Source: Erythroxylum novogranatense (lineage: Eukaryota; Streptophyta; Magnoliopsida; Malpighiales; Erythroxylaceae). Taken from it: a stretch of DNA of 64,000 bases. The stretch covers positions 2,046,001 through 2,110,000 of the forward strand of contig CM057229.1 in assembly GCA_029891385.1 (NCBI GenBank). The letters are read 5' to 3'. How positions within the stretch are numbered: the first letter of the stretch is position 1; each line of letters starts with the position of its first letter. The notes under the pieces are model-generated. The model made no database searches, was not told where the DNA came from, and worked only from the letters and a program-made list of their open reading frames with translations. Of this stretch, positions 1 through 9,789 are shown one piece after another. The translations under genes were made by a program, and so were the position numbers.

Positions 1-119
1 GTCGCTTCGATTTTAAATAGCCTCGATTCTCCCAGATCTTGCCGCGTGTCCGAGGCCGCTCGGTTTGCGAATGTGTCGAGTCCGAATGGGTCATCGTCGA
101 GGGTTCCTACCGCCACCTC

Positions 120-127
120 TATAAATA
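120..127 (+). promoter_or_regulatory. TATA box of the antisense ORF
   Basis: TATAAATA lies about 200 bases before the first ATG of the antisense ORF, in a GC-rich surrounding. The leader that follows seems to contain a short intron, with GTACGT after base 267 and TTGATAG ending at 323, just before the ATG at 326. Promoter function is inferred from position only. Confidence 0.5.
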
Positions 128-325
128 CTCAAAGTTGGTGAGTTGTGGCGGTTCACCTTTTGCTTTCGTCGCAACTCGACTTTGCTTTCATTTGCTCTCA
201 AATCGTTCAAGGTTCCCAGAAACTTCTTTTATTCCGCCGTCCGATTTCCCATTTCTTCTTTCTAAATAGGTACGTCCTTTTTCTTCTTCATTCCTTCATT
301 CCTTTAGTCCTTTTTCTTGATAGTC

Positions 326-2250
326 ATGTCGACGGGTAGTTCTGGGAGCATGGTCGGAGGTACAGTAGAGATGTCGATGAGGGAGAGAAAAGATGGCTTA
401 GTTGTGAAGTTCCCACCTAAGACTGCATCGTCTATGACTGTGGGAGAGTTGAACAGATTGTGCATCAGGTATAATATCCCTACGTCTTGGAGGCCCCGAC
501 TGGCTTTGAAGCATGAGTGGATCCACAACAATTTTAGTGGATACTTCGCCGTCTCCGGAAGTTTTTTCTCAGTGGGCGGCCTGAGGCTCCCGTACGCCCC
601 GATTGTGGACGAGGTGTGCGTCTTGTTCGGGTTATTGCCGAGCCAGATTCCTCCGAACAGTTGGAGGTTTATAAACGGGTTGGCGTTGCTGTGCCATCAG
701 TTCGGCCATCCGCCCACCATCGGCGTTCTGCGCTATTTCCTGAGGATGAGCCACAGTCCGAGCTCAGGGGTTGGAATCCCCTTTCTTCAATATCGAGATG
801 CTCGGTATCGTCCGGCCAGGACACCCTCAAAAATTTCTTCCTGGCGGACGAAGTATTTCTTTGTGAAGTCCCCAGAATCTTCCTCCGAGTGCCGACCGTG
901 AAGGTATCCTTTGGCCGAGCAGTGGAACGATTCGTCGACCTTGTCCCTCAGCAAGGAGGAGTGGGAGGTATTCCGTCGTATCAAGGAGCTCGGCAGATAT
1001 GACTTTGCCAGGCTCATTCAGGGGTATCCCAGGGGGGCCTCGGCCGATTGGTTCCTCGTCGATCCCCCTCCACATATTAGCGGGCTGAAGGAGGAAACCG
1101 CCCCGTCCGGTTGACTCCTCGTGATTGTATTAATTTTGAACTTATATCAATTTTGTTTTCTAACTCAATTTAACATTGTGCAGCCATGGTGAGGATGCCT
1201 ACCCAAACTTCCACGTCAAGGAAGCAGGCCTCTGGGAAGAAAGGGAGTGAGGCGGAGACCGGTGAGGGCGTCGCTTTGTCCATGGGGTTGGTCTCCTCGT
1301 CTACGCCGGTGGGTGCTCCCCCTGCCGGGGACCTTCCTGTGGCGTCGGAGCCATTAACAATTGTTCCAGTGGTAGAGGAGGAGGGCGCGGGCCTCCTCTT
1401 AAAAGGAAGAGGTTGGTTCGATTGGGTGACCTTCCACCCCGCCAGGCCAGTGAAGCCAGGGCGAGTAAACAGAAAAAGGAGAAGGAGAAGGCACAGGTCG
1501 TGAGTCTTGGGCAGTGGGAGCCTGCCATCAAGTTGGGCAAGGACGTAACGCTCGGGGACCTCGAGGTGTCCCGCCATATCTTCTTGAGAGGTTACTCCCC
1601 CATGGACGAGGGTTTATGGAGAAGAAGGGAACACAGAGTTGGGTTCCCGGCTGCTCAGACAGTATGCGGGCTGCGACAATGTCTTTTGCCGTGCTGCAGC
1701 GCTTGGAGACTCTGGACCAGGAGGTTCAGGATCTCCATGATCAGATGAAGGGTTTGAAGGGCGAGCTGACAGAGGTGAAGGAGGGGAGGGACCTCCTTCA
1801 GGCTAAAAACGCATCTCTTGAGGAGGAGAAGGCGGCCCAGGAGAGGGAGGTGGGAGCTTTGACGGCTCGACTGGCCGAGGTAGAGGGGAAGAGGGAGAAA
1901 GAGAACGAGGAGTGGAGGAAAACGGTGAGGGCGGAGAGGGAGATCAACAGGAAGTGCCGCCAGGACTGCCATTCCGCTGTGATGGAGAGAGATAGAGCGG
2001 AGAAAACCTGGCGGGAGGTGCGGTGCTCCGTGCGGGAGCAGCGGATCGAGGCCATCAAGCGATGGAAGAGGCGATTCTTGTACGAAGAGAGTTTAGAGCT
2101 TGCCTGCGAGGTAACCCTTTCGATTTTGAAGAGGGGTCACGAGCTCTATACTCCTGAGGGGGTGGCATGCCCTTCTTTTGAAGACTATGCCGAACCTCTT
2201 ATTCCTGAAGCTTTCGGGCTTTCTTTGGAGGGGATCACAAAGAAAGTCGA
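326..2250 (+). pseudogene. Antisense ORF, putative plant transposon protein (Transposase_28-like) with coiled coil, broken
   Basis: Exon 1 (326-1109) encodes a domain resembling the plant 'putative gypsy-type transposon' family (Transposase_28); a recognisable stretch is NSWRFINGLALLCHQFG at about 659-709. A 74-base intron (GTTGAC at 1110 to GCAG at 1183) keeps frame into exon 2, which starts with a Ser/Thr/Lys-rich segment and ends in a Glu/Lys-rich coiled coil (about 1680-2060). It is broken by a TGA at 899-901, where the inverted copy has TGG, and by two frameshifts, near 1395-1410 and near 1610-1625. The N-terminal domain plus coiled coil is typical of the antisense gene of Tat elements; its role is unknown. 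The start ATG at 326 is chosen because it follows the leader intron acceptor. Confidence 0.6.
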
Positions 2251-2258
2251 GGGGGAAC

Positions 2259-2675
2259 CGGTCGAGGCCCCCCTGGGATACCCCTGAATGAGCCTGGCAA
2301 AGTTGTATCTGCCGAGCTCCTTGATACGACGGACCACCTCCCACTTCTCCTTGCTGAGGGACAAGGTCGACGAATCGTTCCACTGCTCGGCCAAATGATA
2401 CCTCCACGGTCGGCACTCGGAGGAAGATTCTGGGGACTTCACAAAGAAATACTTCGTCCGCCAGGAAGAAATTTTTTAGGGTGTCCTGGCCGGGCGATAC
2501 CGAGCATCTCGATATTGAAGAAAGGAGATTCCAGCCCCTGAGCTCGGACTGTGACTCATCCTCAGGAAATGGCGCAGAACGCCGACGGTGGGCAGATGGC
2601 CGAATTGATGGTACAACAACGCCAACCCGTTTATAAACCTCCAACTGTTCGGAGGAATCTGGCTCGGTAATAACC
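2259..2675 (-). repeat. Inverted duplication of exon 1 of the antisense ORF
   Basis: Bases 2259-2675 are the reverse complement of about 625-1047 with few differences. Read on the minus strand, the segment runs from the NSWRF region to the end of the domain and keeps an open frame through the position where the plus copy has its TGA. It interrupts the antisense ORF between the coiled coil and the proline-rich C-terminal tail, so it arose after that gene was formed. The spacer between the arms is about 1.2 kb. Confidence 0.85.
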
Positions 2676-2690
2676 CGATGTTCCGGATGA

Positions 2691-2937
2691 AAGGCTAGAT
2701 CTCAGCTCCGAAGAGGAAGAGCTCCCTCATGATGTTCCTTCGGTCGTTTCCTCGAGTCCTGCTCCTATTCCCGTTGTGTCGCTCCCCGGAGAAAAAGAGC
2801 TTCCCAGCGAAGATATTCCTCCGGTTGCTCCCCCTGGTCCCGCTCCTACTTCGTCTCTTCCGCCCGCTTCCGAGGCTTCCCCTGGGTATTCTCCTTCTCC
2901 TTCGGCTGTTGGTAGTTCCCCTTCTCCCATCTTGTAG
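2691..2937 (+). pseudogene. C-terminal tail of the antisense ORF protein, separated by the inverted insert
   Basis: An open frame from about 2691 to the TAG at 2935-2937 gives an acidic start (DLSSEEEELPHD) followed by about 65 residues rich in Pro, Ser and Ala. Similar acidic then proline-rich tails end proteins of this transposon family. No start codon is available here, and the inverted copy lies between it and the coiled coil, so I read it as the displaced 3' end of the same gene. Confidence 0.4.
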
Positions 2938-3092
2938 AGCTCACCTGGCCGGGCTTGTGACCAGGGTGAATTTAATATGAATGAAAATCTCGTTTCCTTT
3001 TCTCCAAGTCACTTTTTCGAAGTCAATTTTTGTATTTATGTTCCTTGTTTCAGACGTAGAGTAGGGTCAGGTGTTACTCGCGGTCGGCCGAG

Positions 3093-3480
3093 CGAGATCC
3101 CAAGGATCTCGTCTTGGCGATCGATCGATCGTAGATGATCTATGGAGATACCGAGCGATGGAGATGGCGAGGGACCCATGGATCTCGTCCTGGCGACCCG
3201 ACCGACCGTAGTCGATCTGTGAAGAGTGCCGAGCAATGGCGATGGCGAGGGACCCAGGGATCTCGTCCTGACGACCCGACCGACCGTAGTCAATCTGTGG
3301 AGAGTGCCTAGCAATGGCGATGGCGAGGGACCCAGGGATCTCGTCCTGGCGACCCGACCGATCGTAGTCGATCTGTAGAGAGTGCCGAACAATGACGATG
3401 GCGAGGGACCCAGGGATCTCGTCCTGGCGACCCGACCGATCGTAGTCGGTCTATGGAGAATGTCGAACAATATTGATAGC
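3093..3480. repeat. 78-bp tandem repeat, about five copies
   Basis: The phrase GGGACCCA recurs at 3171, 3249, 3327 and 3405, a strict 78-base period, with a more diverged unit from about 3093. Each unit contains GGATCTCGTCCTGGCGACCC and CGACCGTAGTCGATCTGT-like segments. Because 78 is a multiple of three it stays open on the minus strand (26-residue repeats), but no protein role is supported. Tandem arrays in the untranslated region beside the antisense gene are known for Tat elements and can seed satellites. Confidence 0.9.
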
Positions 3481-3742
3481 CTTCTCTTTGAACGATTTGC
3501 TAAACAGTTTTGCCGAGGAATTTGAAAACCTTTATTGGTGATAATGAGGGCGTGGGTCGTTAAAAAACCTGTCTGATAGGGACAGGAAAAAGGTACCCAC
3601 AGATTTTGTACAAAACAGTAATGAACAAACATTAATCAAAATAAAACAAAACTTATCTACTGGTAGGGCGCCTTCAGCTTCCCAGAGTTCCGTGGCCTCG
3701 ACTTTTCACGGGGCGTATCCCCCGATCTTTGTGTTGCTCGGC

Positions 3743-4591
3743 TTAACTCTCATAGAACTTAGTTGCCTTACACTGGCGCCGGAATGAGCGGTACGCCTCT
3801 CCTGTCTTCACTAAGAAGCACGAGTCCTGCTCGGCGGGCTTCTTTGTTCCTTTCTTCTTATCGACTCTCCCGTCAAGGAAGCTCATCAGGACTACCGCCT
3901 CATCTAGTGTTTTAATTTCTGCCAAGTAACATTCCCTGGCGATTCTCTACTGACCCCTGACAATACCAATTCCGTGGGGTGTCGGGAACTTCATAGTTTG
4001 GTAGTATGTGGAGACGGTCGATCCGAGGCGTTTGAGTAGCCGCCTGATTATCGCGTTATACGCTCCTTGAAACTTGACTACTAGGAACTCAACGTCCTTT
4101 TCTATCTGGCACGGCTTCTGCCCGAACTTCACTTTCAAATTCACCCAGGCGAACGGATATGCTGACGCCCCGATTACTCCTTTGATTGGGCCATCTGTAG
4201 GTAGTAGACGATCTTGGTACCTTCATCTCGCTGAAGGCCTCATAATCAAAGAAGTCGACCGAATGCCCAGATCAATCATCACCCGCTTCACCTCGTAACC
4301 GTCCAGGTTCAGATTTACCACAAGGGCGTCATCATGAGGGCAACTTACTCCATCGAGGTCCGACTCATCGAATGAGATCATCCCGTCATTCTCCTTCGGT
4401 TTTTTGGTAGACGAGTTTTTGCCGACCTGTTTGACATATCTTTTTCTCCCTTTGACAGTGGATCCCCCCGCTGCGTTTTCACCAAATATCATGTTAATGA
4501 CCCCGGTCAGTCGGTCGTCTTGCTGTCCAGCGTTCCTGCCATCTCTTTCCCTTGATCGTCCTCTCTTCGCATCGATTGTCCGTGTTCGCAT
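3743..4591 (-). pseudogene. Protease-region remnant of the Gypsy pol gene
   Basis: On the minus strand, 4591-4223 encodes the linker and protease start: an INMIFGENAAGG-like segment, then ISFDESDLDGV, PHDDALVV and VMIDLGIRS. The last stands where the family has a D-G/S-G-S catalytic motif, so the active site looks damaged. After a frameshift, 4144-3947 continues with AYNAIIRRLLKRLGSTVSTY and MKFPT, typical of the protease C-terminal part, and 3925-3743 continues with a LAEIKTLDEA segment. At least two frameshifts separate the three pieces. No reverse transcriptase follows. Confidence 0.7.
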
Positions 4592-4599
4592 TGTTCCTT

Positions 4600-5977
4600 C
4601 GTCATTTTCATCATTTCGTCTCCAAGACTGTCGCTCACTGTTAGGTCGACCGATCCTATTGTCATTGTCTCGATCGGCATTCCGTCCGTACTTTATAAAC
4701 CGACCGAGCTTTCCCCTTTGGATAAGGGATTCGATTTCTTTTTTCAGTGGCCAGCAATCCTCCGTGTCGTGGCCGATGTCTCTGGAAACGGCAATATAGA
4801 TTTGGATTCCTCTCCTTGTAAGGGGTCTTCATTTTATCTGGCTCTCGGATAGATTCTCCATCCGCTTTCACACCCGCCAGTACTTCCGCATATCGTTTGT
4901 TAAGCGGTGTGAAGTCTTGATGATGCCACTGCCGACCGGTAGGTTTCCTCCAGGTCGACTGATCCCTTTGTCTCTTGTGAGACTCATTTGCCCTACCACT
5001 CGGCCCGCTATCATCTTCCCGGCGTTTCGTATTCTTTAATACTTCTTCGAGCTGAATGTATCTGTCCACCCTGCTTCTTATTTCCTGAACATATCGGGGT
5101 TGGTCGAGGGCTAACGACTTCTTGAACTCCTCATCCTCAGATATTCATGAAAGCGCGGCGATGGACGGCGGTGAGGTCGAGCACTTCGACCGCCGTTATT
5201 GAACCGGGTGATGAACTCCAAAAACTCGTTTCTTCCTTGGGTGAGTTGCATCACCTCCGTAGCTGTCTTCTGCGGCGCTTACTAGTGGCTTAACCGTTCG
5301 AAATAACAATCTGAAATCTTCAAGCATGTGACACTGACCGGGCAATTTGTTGAACGGTAGCAGAGCTCCTCTTGAAAGATGTATAAAAGCCTTGCATTGG
5401 ATAGCATCCGGACCTGATGTAAGTTCATCATGGATGGAAGTCTGCAGGTAGTCCGGGGTCGGTCTTCCGGTGTATTTCTGGGATCGGTATTTTTGTCTTG
5501 CATCGGAGGCTATCCAAGATCTCCGGAGTAAAGGAGAGTCAGATTGCACCGTCGGGCGGTGATCGGACGGAAGCTCGTGGCGCGTTAATCCGACCGCCCA
5601 CTATTTTTCTAGGTTTTGTGTCGGTGGCGATCGGTCATCATCTTTGGTTTGTCGACGGCTCGTCATGTGCAGACGTCTGTATGCTGCACCATTGGGGACT
5701 GCAGGATCTGGCGAATCAACAGATCGGCTGCTTCCTCGATCTGTTTTCTGGTCAGGACGGAGTGCTGTGGCCGGAATAGGTTTCATGACTGACGGTGTTG
5801 AAGATTCGGTGTGTCTTTGGTGCGACGTTATCCTCCACATACCACGCCTCGCTCTTCCTGTTCCAAGGTTTGAGGTTGTTGTTGATCGTTAGGATCGAGA
5901 GGATTTCTGCGAGAGGCATGCGTGCGGTAGCGATAATTGCAGCATTTGCAACCTAGACGCCAGATCGCCAGAGGCCA
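4600..5977 (-). pseudogene. gag remnant of the Gypsy element
   Basis: The likely start is ATG at 5977 (MASGDLASRLQMLQLS), 74 bases inside the primer-binding site; the frame stops after about 29 codons, and other frames then carry the rest. At 5549-5196 a gag core segment (GPDAIQCKAF...FNKLPGQ) matches the usual pattern of Gypsy gag. At 5069-4662 the end of gag is visible, with TPLNKRYAEVL and NPNLYCRFQR, where intact relatives have a Cys/His zinc-knuckle-like YCRFHRDHGH segment; here the frame shifts just after it. The gene is clearly dead. Confidence 0.7.
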
Positions 5978-6050
5978 TGACAATGCCACATCGAAATCGT
6001 CGCCACCGGGGTGATTTGTGTGGTTCTGGACGAGGTTCCCGGAAGTCGGG

Positions 6051-6068
6051 CCCCACGGTGGGCGCCAA
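6051..6068 (-). other. Primer-binding site of the LTR element
   Basis: Minus-strand TTGGCGCCCACCGTGGGG starts two bases inside the LTR end. TGGCGCC-type sites next to the 5' LTR are usual for Tat/Athila-type elements, with a tRNA 3' end as primer. It fixes the element's orientation. I did not identify the tRNA. Confidence 0.7.
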
Positions 6069-6069
6069 T

Positions 6070-6490
6070 TGGTTCTGCCGGATTCAGGCTGAACAGTGCG
6101 TTGCCATTTGAATCCATGAGTTGGCAACCTTCTGCTTTGTTCCTCGACGTGAATATACCTGCAAAACAAGAAAGGCTCGTCGGGGGTTGTGTCCCGATTA
6201 GCCCCTCCGACGCTCAAGTGAGTTTTCTGGTAAAGATGGGACCGATGAATGTGGAGAAAACAAATTAGGTTATGATCTCGTACCTCAATTATGGGAGAAT
6301 TGTATCTTATATACGATTATGCAGCTAGGTTTAGGTTTTTACGTGTTTGTATGGGAGATTGCCTTCTGCTAATGGGCCTCGGATGTGTGGATCAAGCCTA
6401 GATTAATCAATAGGTGTAGGACTGACTGATCGGCCTGTGGGTTGTTGTAATTGGGCTCGGGCCCAAATATAGCCGACCCGACCACAACCA
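6070..6490 (-). repeat. LTR (5' LTR of the minus-strand Gypsy element)
   Basis: The 421-base block starts TGGTT and ends AACCA on the plus strand, giving the TG...CA ends and short inverted termini expected of an LTR, and its inner end abuts the primer-binding site. Outside base 6490 the sequence changes to AT-rich host-like DNA. The partner LTR is not in the window, so length and target duplication cannot be confirmed. Confidence 0.7.
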
Positions 6491-6535
6491 TTTCCTGATG
6501 ACCTTTCGCAGCACTTCTCAAGGAAAGGATGGCTA

Positions 6536-6706
6536 AAGTTGGCATTTCAATTCAATATTGGGGTCACTTTTCTTGCTTCTCTACCTAATTGGTGCTTTAC
6601 TATCCTCTCGGAGAATCTGTCGGGAACTATCTCTCTAGATTAATTTTGTAACCGGTGTTATCTTTTCACTTTATGCAAAAAACAAAAAAAAAAGTTGGCA
6701 TTTCAA
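6536..6706 (+). mobile_element. Short poly(A)-tailed retroposed insertion with 15-bp target duplication
   Basis: AAGTTGGCATTTCAA occurs at 6536-6550 and again at 6692-6706. Between them are 141 bases ending in an A-rich tail. Long A-tail plus a 15-bp direct repeat is the signature of LINE-mediated insertion, so this is a 5'-truncated LINE end, a SINE or a piece of processed transcript. The body has no feature I recognise. Confidence 0.75.
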
Positions 6707-7119
6707 ATTCCAAAGTTGCCATCTAAGTTTAATAAACAAAATTCGAGTTGAGCGATTCAAACTAAAATAATATTTGTTTTGTAAAATTTTAATTAAATAT
6801 TATCATTTTAATTAATGATAAAAATAATATAATTTGTTTAATTAATTTTTTAAATCATTAAATGACTTATTTAAAATAAAAAATTTACTATTCAAAAGAT
6901 GATTAATAATGATTATCAAACATGAGAACATAGGTTCAAATTTTCCAAAAAAAAAAGAATGTAAGTTTAACTTGTGGATGTTATCCCGTCTCCAAAGGGT
7001 TCCACAAGGCCTTGAGCTTTGTTTCGGTGGTTCGGATCCCTTGTTTCAATTACCTTGTTTTAAACTTGTTTTTGTTCACAATATGATGTCATTTTCTATC
7101 TATTAAGGTCCTTACTAGT
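6707..7119. other. AT-rich intergenic stretch
   Basis: No gene, repeat boundary or regulatory motif was recognised here. A frame of 65 codons at 6909-7106 has no family resemblance. Confidence 0.5.
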
Positions 7120-8010
7120 TAAAGGGTTGGTAATAGAAAGAGATAGAATGTAACATACTTTTATTGTTTAGTTAAAAGTTTTATAATAAAATGGAATGGA
7201 ATAAAATAGAGGTGGAGGGTTTTATATTACGCTCCATTATGTTTTAAATAATAAAATAAAAATTTCTCACTCGGAAGATTTAAGATAGAACCTAAACTAA
7301 TAAATATATATCACTTAATATACCCTCAATAATTTTCTTAATACCAATTATTTCTTCTAACTTTAACCTCCTTTTCCTCATACTCATTTACTACGGTCCA
7401 TAAAAATTGTATAGAATTAATAATATTTTTATATTATTTATCCTTACCTTAATAATAATATTTTTATATTATTAATAATAAATTATATATAATTAATAAT
7501 ATAATAAAATTTTTAATAAAAATTTTATTAATGAAAATAAAATTTATATAAAAATTATTCTTTAATTGTTTGTGTATAGTTTTATATAATTAAATTATTT
7601 TTAAATATAAATCACATAATAAAATAATATTTATTAAATAATTAATAATAAATTGTATATAATTAATAATAAAATAATAAAATTATATTTAAAATTATTA
7701 TTTAAAATATATACATATAATTATTTGCCACAATTGTGACTTAAACCGTGACTTTTAATTGGACTCAATTTCTGTTTTAAAATCGTAGCGTTAAACGTCT
7801 TATAATAATCATTTTAACATCGGGATATAATAGTCATTTACTATACGTTACATTTCATTCTTTCTATATTTCAAACAATATTTCATTACATTATATTATG
7901 AATTTTTCATCTTTCCTAAACAACTTTTTACTATATTACATTTCATTTTATTATAAATTATTTTATTATGTTTGATTTCGTTATATTATATTTCATTAAT
8001 TAACACCCAA
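7120..8010. repeat. AT-rich MITE-like repeat, copy 1 (second copy at 33.8 kb)
   Basis: This block matches 33826-34750 along its length in the same orientation, for example AGATAGAATGTAACATA near the left end, AACTAATAAATATATAT in the middle and ATTTCATTACATTATATTAT near the right end. The two ends are partly complementary (GATAGAATGTAAC versus TTACATTCTATCC-like), so it looks like a non-autonomous DNA transposon of about 0.9 kb. It has no coding capacity. Confidence 0.6.
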
Positions 8011-8732
8011 CATAATAAGTCTTATAAAAAATTAAAATATGATAATTAAAATTGGAGATTTCTTTCCGTGTTTTGAATCTTTTAAACTCTGTCTAGGCCT
8101 GATTGCTATTAGTTTCTCGGCCTGACAATTATCCAACAAGTCTCCTACGCCCTGGGAAAACAAGACAGATTCATAGACTTGGCGGCTTGGCGGCTTGAGT
8201 AAGGAACTAAGGATTGCTGCTCCCAAATGTTTAGAAGGTCCAATTACAATTAGACAAGTAGACTGTAATCACTAATCTTGTATATTTAATGATCTTTAAT
8301 TATGATTTGTCTGATTATTCTTTAAAGGTCATCGAGGAATTTATCCAAAAGCCTTTAAATAAATAACATTAAAAAAAATTTAAACTTTTTAAGAAATCTT
8401 AAAAGATAAATCTTTTTTTTTCTTAGTAGCTAATGCATGTTATATGAAACCTTTTTTTTATAATAGAAAGAGTACAAAATCTGATCACATATAACGAGGG
8501 TACAAAACCTTGTATGTATCCTGATGAAGAAACTCCTGAACGGCCCTGGAGGTGCCCGTAAAGCCAAATATGTTAGCGGCTAAATCAAAAGTTTATTGCA
8601 TAAAACAAAGTAATAACAAAGCTTACTAATTAAACTTGGTGATTATATTACACACCACAACAGCACTGTGAACTGTGAAGACAAAACAGCTTCGAAGACT
8701 TGTCCGGTTTCATGCACTGCACCCTTCACAAT
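8011..8732. other. Intergenic stretch downstream of the thioredoxin-like gene
   Basis: Mostly AT-rich; it should contain the 3' untranslated end of the minus-strand gene that stops at 8733. No other feature was recognised. Confidence 0.4.
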
Positions 8733-9341
8733 CTACGGATCAACAGAAGTAGCATTATCATACTTCATCACTTCTTTCCACAAGTCAGCTAGCCGGACCC
8801 CTTCGATAACTTCTTTTTTAACCCCAATTCCGTAAAATACAAAAGCAGGCAAGGACTTCACACCGGCTGCTTCAATAACAAACTGCACAAACACATAGGG
8901 CTGCACAAACACATAGGAACATGAAGAAGATGATTTTAAACAACTTCAACTTATGATCTTACAGAAGGAAATGCAGAGACCTATATTACCTGAACTTCAG
9001 ATATATTCACAACAAAGAACTTGAGATTTTTATAGATGTGGGCCAATGCTTCGAACTCATGATGCAAGAGTTCGCATGTTGTACAATTCTCTGCAGACTC
9101 AGTGAATTCAACTACAAACTGTGATAGAGAGTTGTTAGAAACTGTATAGTCATGGAGATATATAGCTTAAGATCAACAAGAAGCCCATATAACTACATAC
9201 CCATTTATTGAATTTAAGTAGATCTTTCCAGGCTCGACGGCTTCGGATGGTGATAAGAGCTTCTTCAACCAGTGTCGAAACGTGCAAGTTTACAAGACAG
9301 AGCATAGTAATGAAGATAATAAGTTGTTTCGACATCTTCAC
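8733..9341 (-). CDS. Small secreted thioredoxin-like protein (3 exons)
   Basis: Three exons join in phase 0: 9341-9201 (47 codons), 9118-8990 (43) and 8882-8733 (49 plus stop), giving 139 residues. All introns are GT-AG. Exon 1 starts MKMSKQLIIFITMLCLVNL, a signal-peptide-like stretch with charged N end and hydrophobic core; the protein is therefore probably secreted. Exon 2 carries VVEFTESAENCTTCELL, in the place of the thioredoxin WCGPC site, with a CTTC pair. Exon 3 carries GVKSLPAFVFYGIG, the region with the cis-proline of the thioredoxin fold. A TATATAAA lies about 85-92 bases before the ATG. Fold assignment comes from these motifs; the active-site tryptophan is absent and the partner is unknown. 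A second ATG at codon 3 could also be used. Confidence 0.7.
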
Positions 9342-9425
9342 CTCCGAATTGATCTAGCTTATACTAAAACCAAAGCTTTCTAATATTGTGTATGAGTTGG
9401 TGACAAATACTGAACGCTTATCGCA

Positions 9426-9433
9426 TTTATATA
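9426..9433 (-). promoter_or_regulatory. TATA box of the thioredoxin-like gene
   Basis: Minus-strand TATATAAA, about 85-92 bases upstream of the ATG at 9341. The same motif stands at the same distance from exon 1 in the duplicate copy near 13435-13442. Function is inferred from position and conservation between the copies. Confidence 0.6.
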
Positions 9434-9789
9434 AAAGGTACGTGCGTCTCTCAATTATACTAATATTACATATATAATCTATTTTATTTTATGTCAACTT
9501 ACGTTTTTTTATAAATATAATTTAGTTGAATGCAAGCAAATCTTTTATATTTCTTTTAAGGATTATTAGACGTGTGCTATTTTGATGACATCACGGCTTA
9601 CGTGAGAGTGATTTTGTTTTATAAATTAAAATTATTTTCATTAATAGACGTTTCAGATTTTGGAATTGCAAATTGTTGCATAATTATTATCATACGAAAG
9701 AAAATTGATTAATTTTATTTTAAGGAAAATATTAATAAAATATTTTTATATTGCACCTAATAAGGATTATTAATCACAAATTAAGTAAT

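Larger units (their letters stand above)
1..6490 (-). mobile_element. Decayed Tat-type Ty3/Gypsy LTR retrotransposon, left part cut by window edge
   Basis: Read on the minus strand, the order is LTR (6490 to 6070), primer-binding site (6068-6051), gag remnants (about 5977-4600), protease-like region (about 4590-3750), a 78-bp tandem array (3093-3480) and then a gene in the opposite direction (120-2937). This order, with a gag/protease part, a repeat-rich region and an antisense ORF before the far LTR, is what is known for the Tat lineage of plant Ty3/Gypsy elements. No reverse transcriptase, RNase H or integrase sequence could be recognised, so the copy is internally deleted and not autonomous. 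The second LTR is not visible and should lie left of base 1 if it survives. GC content is clearly higher than in the flanking AT-rich DNA. The lineage is an inference from layout and short motif matches. Confidence 0.75.

Noticed and set aside
2729..2980. Leu/Pro-rich 83-codon plus-strand frame
   Set aside because: Shadow of the acidic then proline-rich tail of the antisense ORF, which fits the family in another frame.
3093..3480. CRISPR-like array
   Set aside because: Units are contiguous with no unique spacers, and the genome is a plant.
3036..3632. A 198-codon minus-strand frame with 26-residue repeats
   Set aside because: The frame is open because the 78-bp DNA repeat is a multiple of three; no start context or family support, and it lies in the non-coding part of the element.
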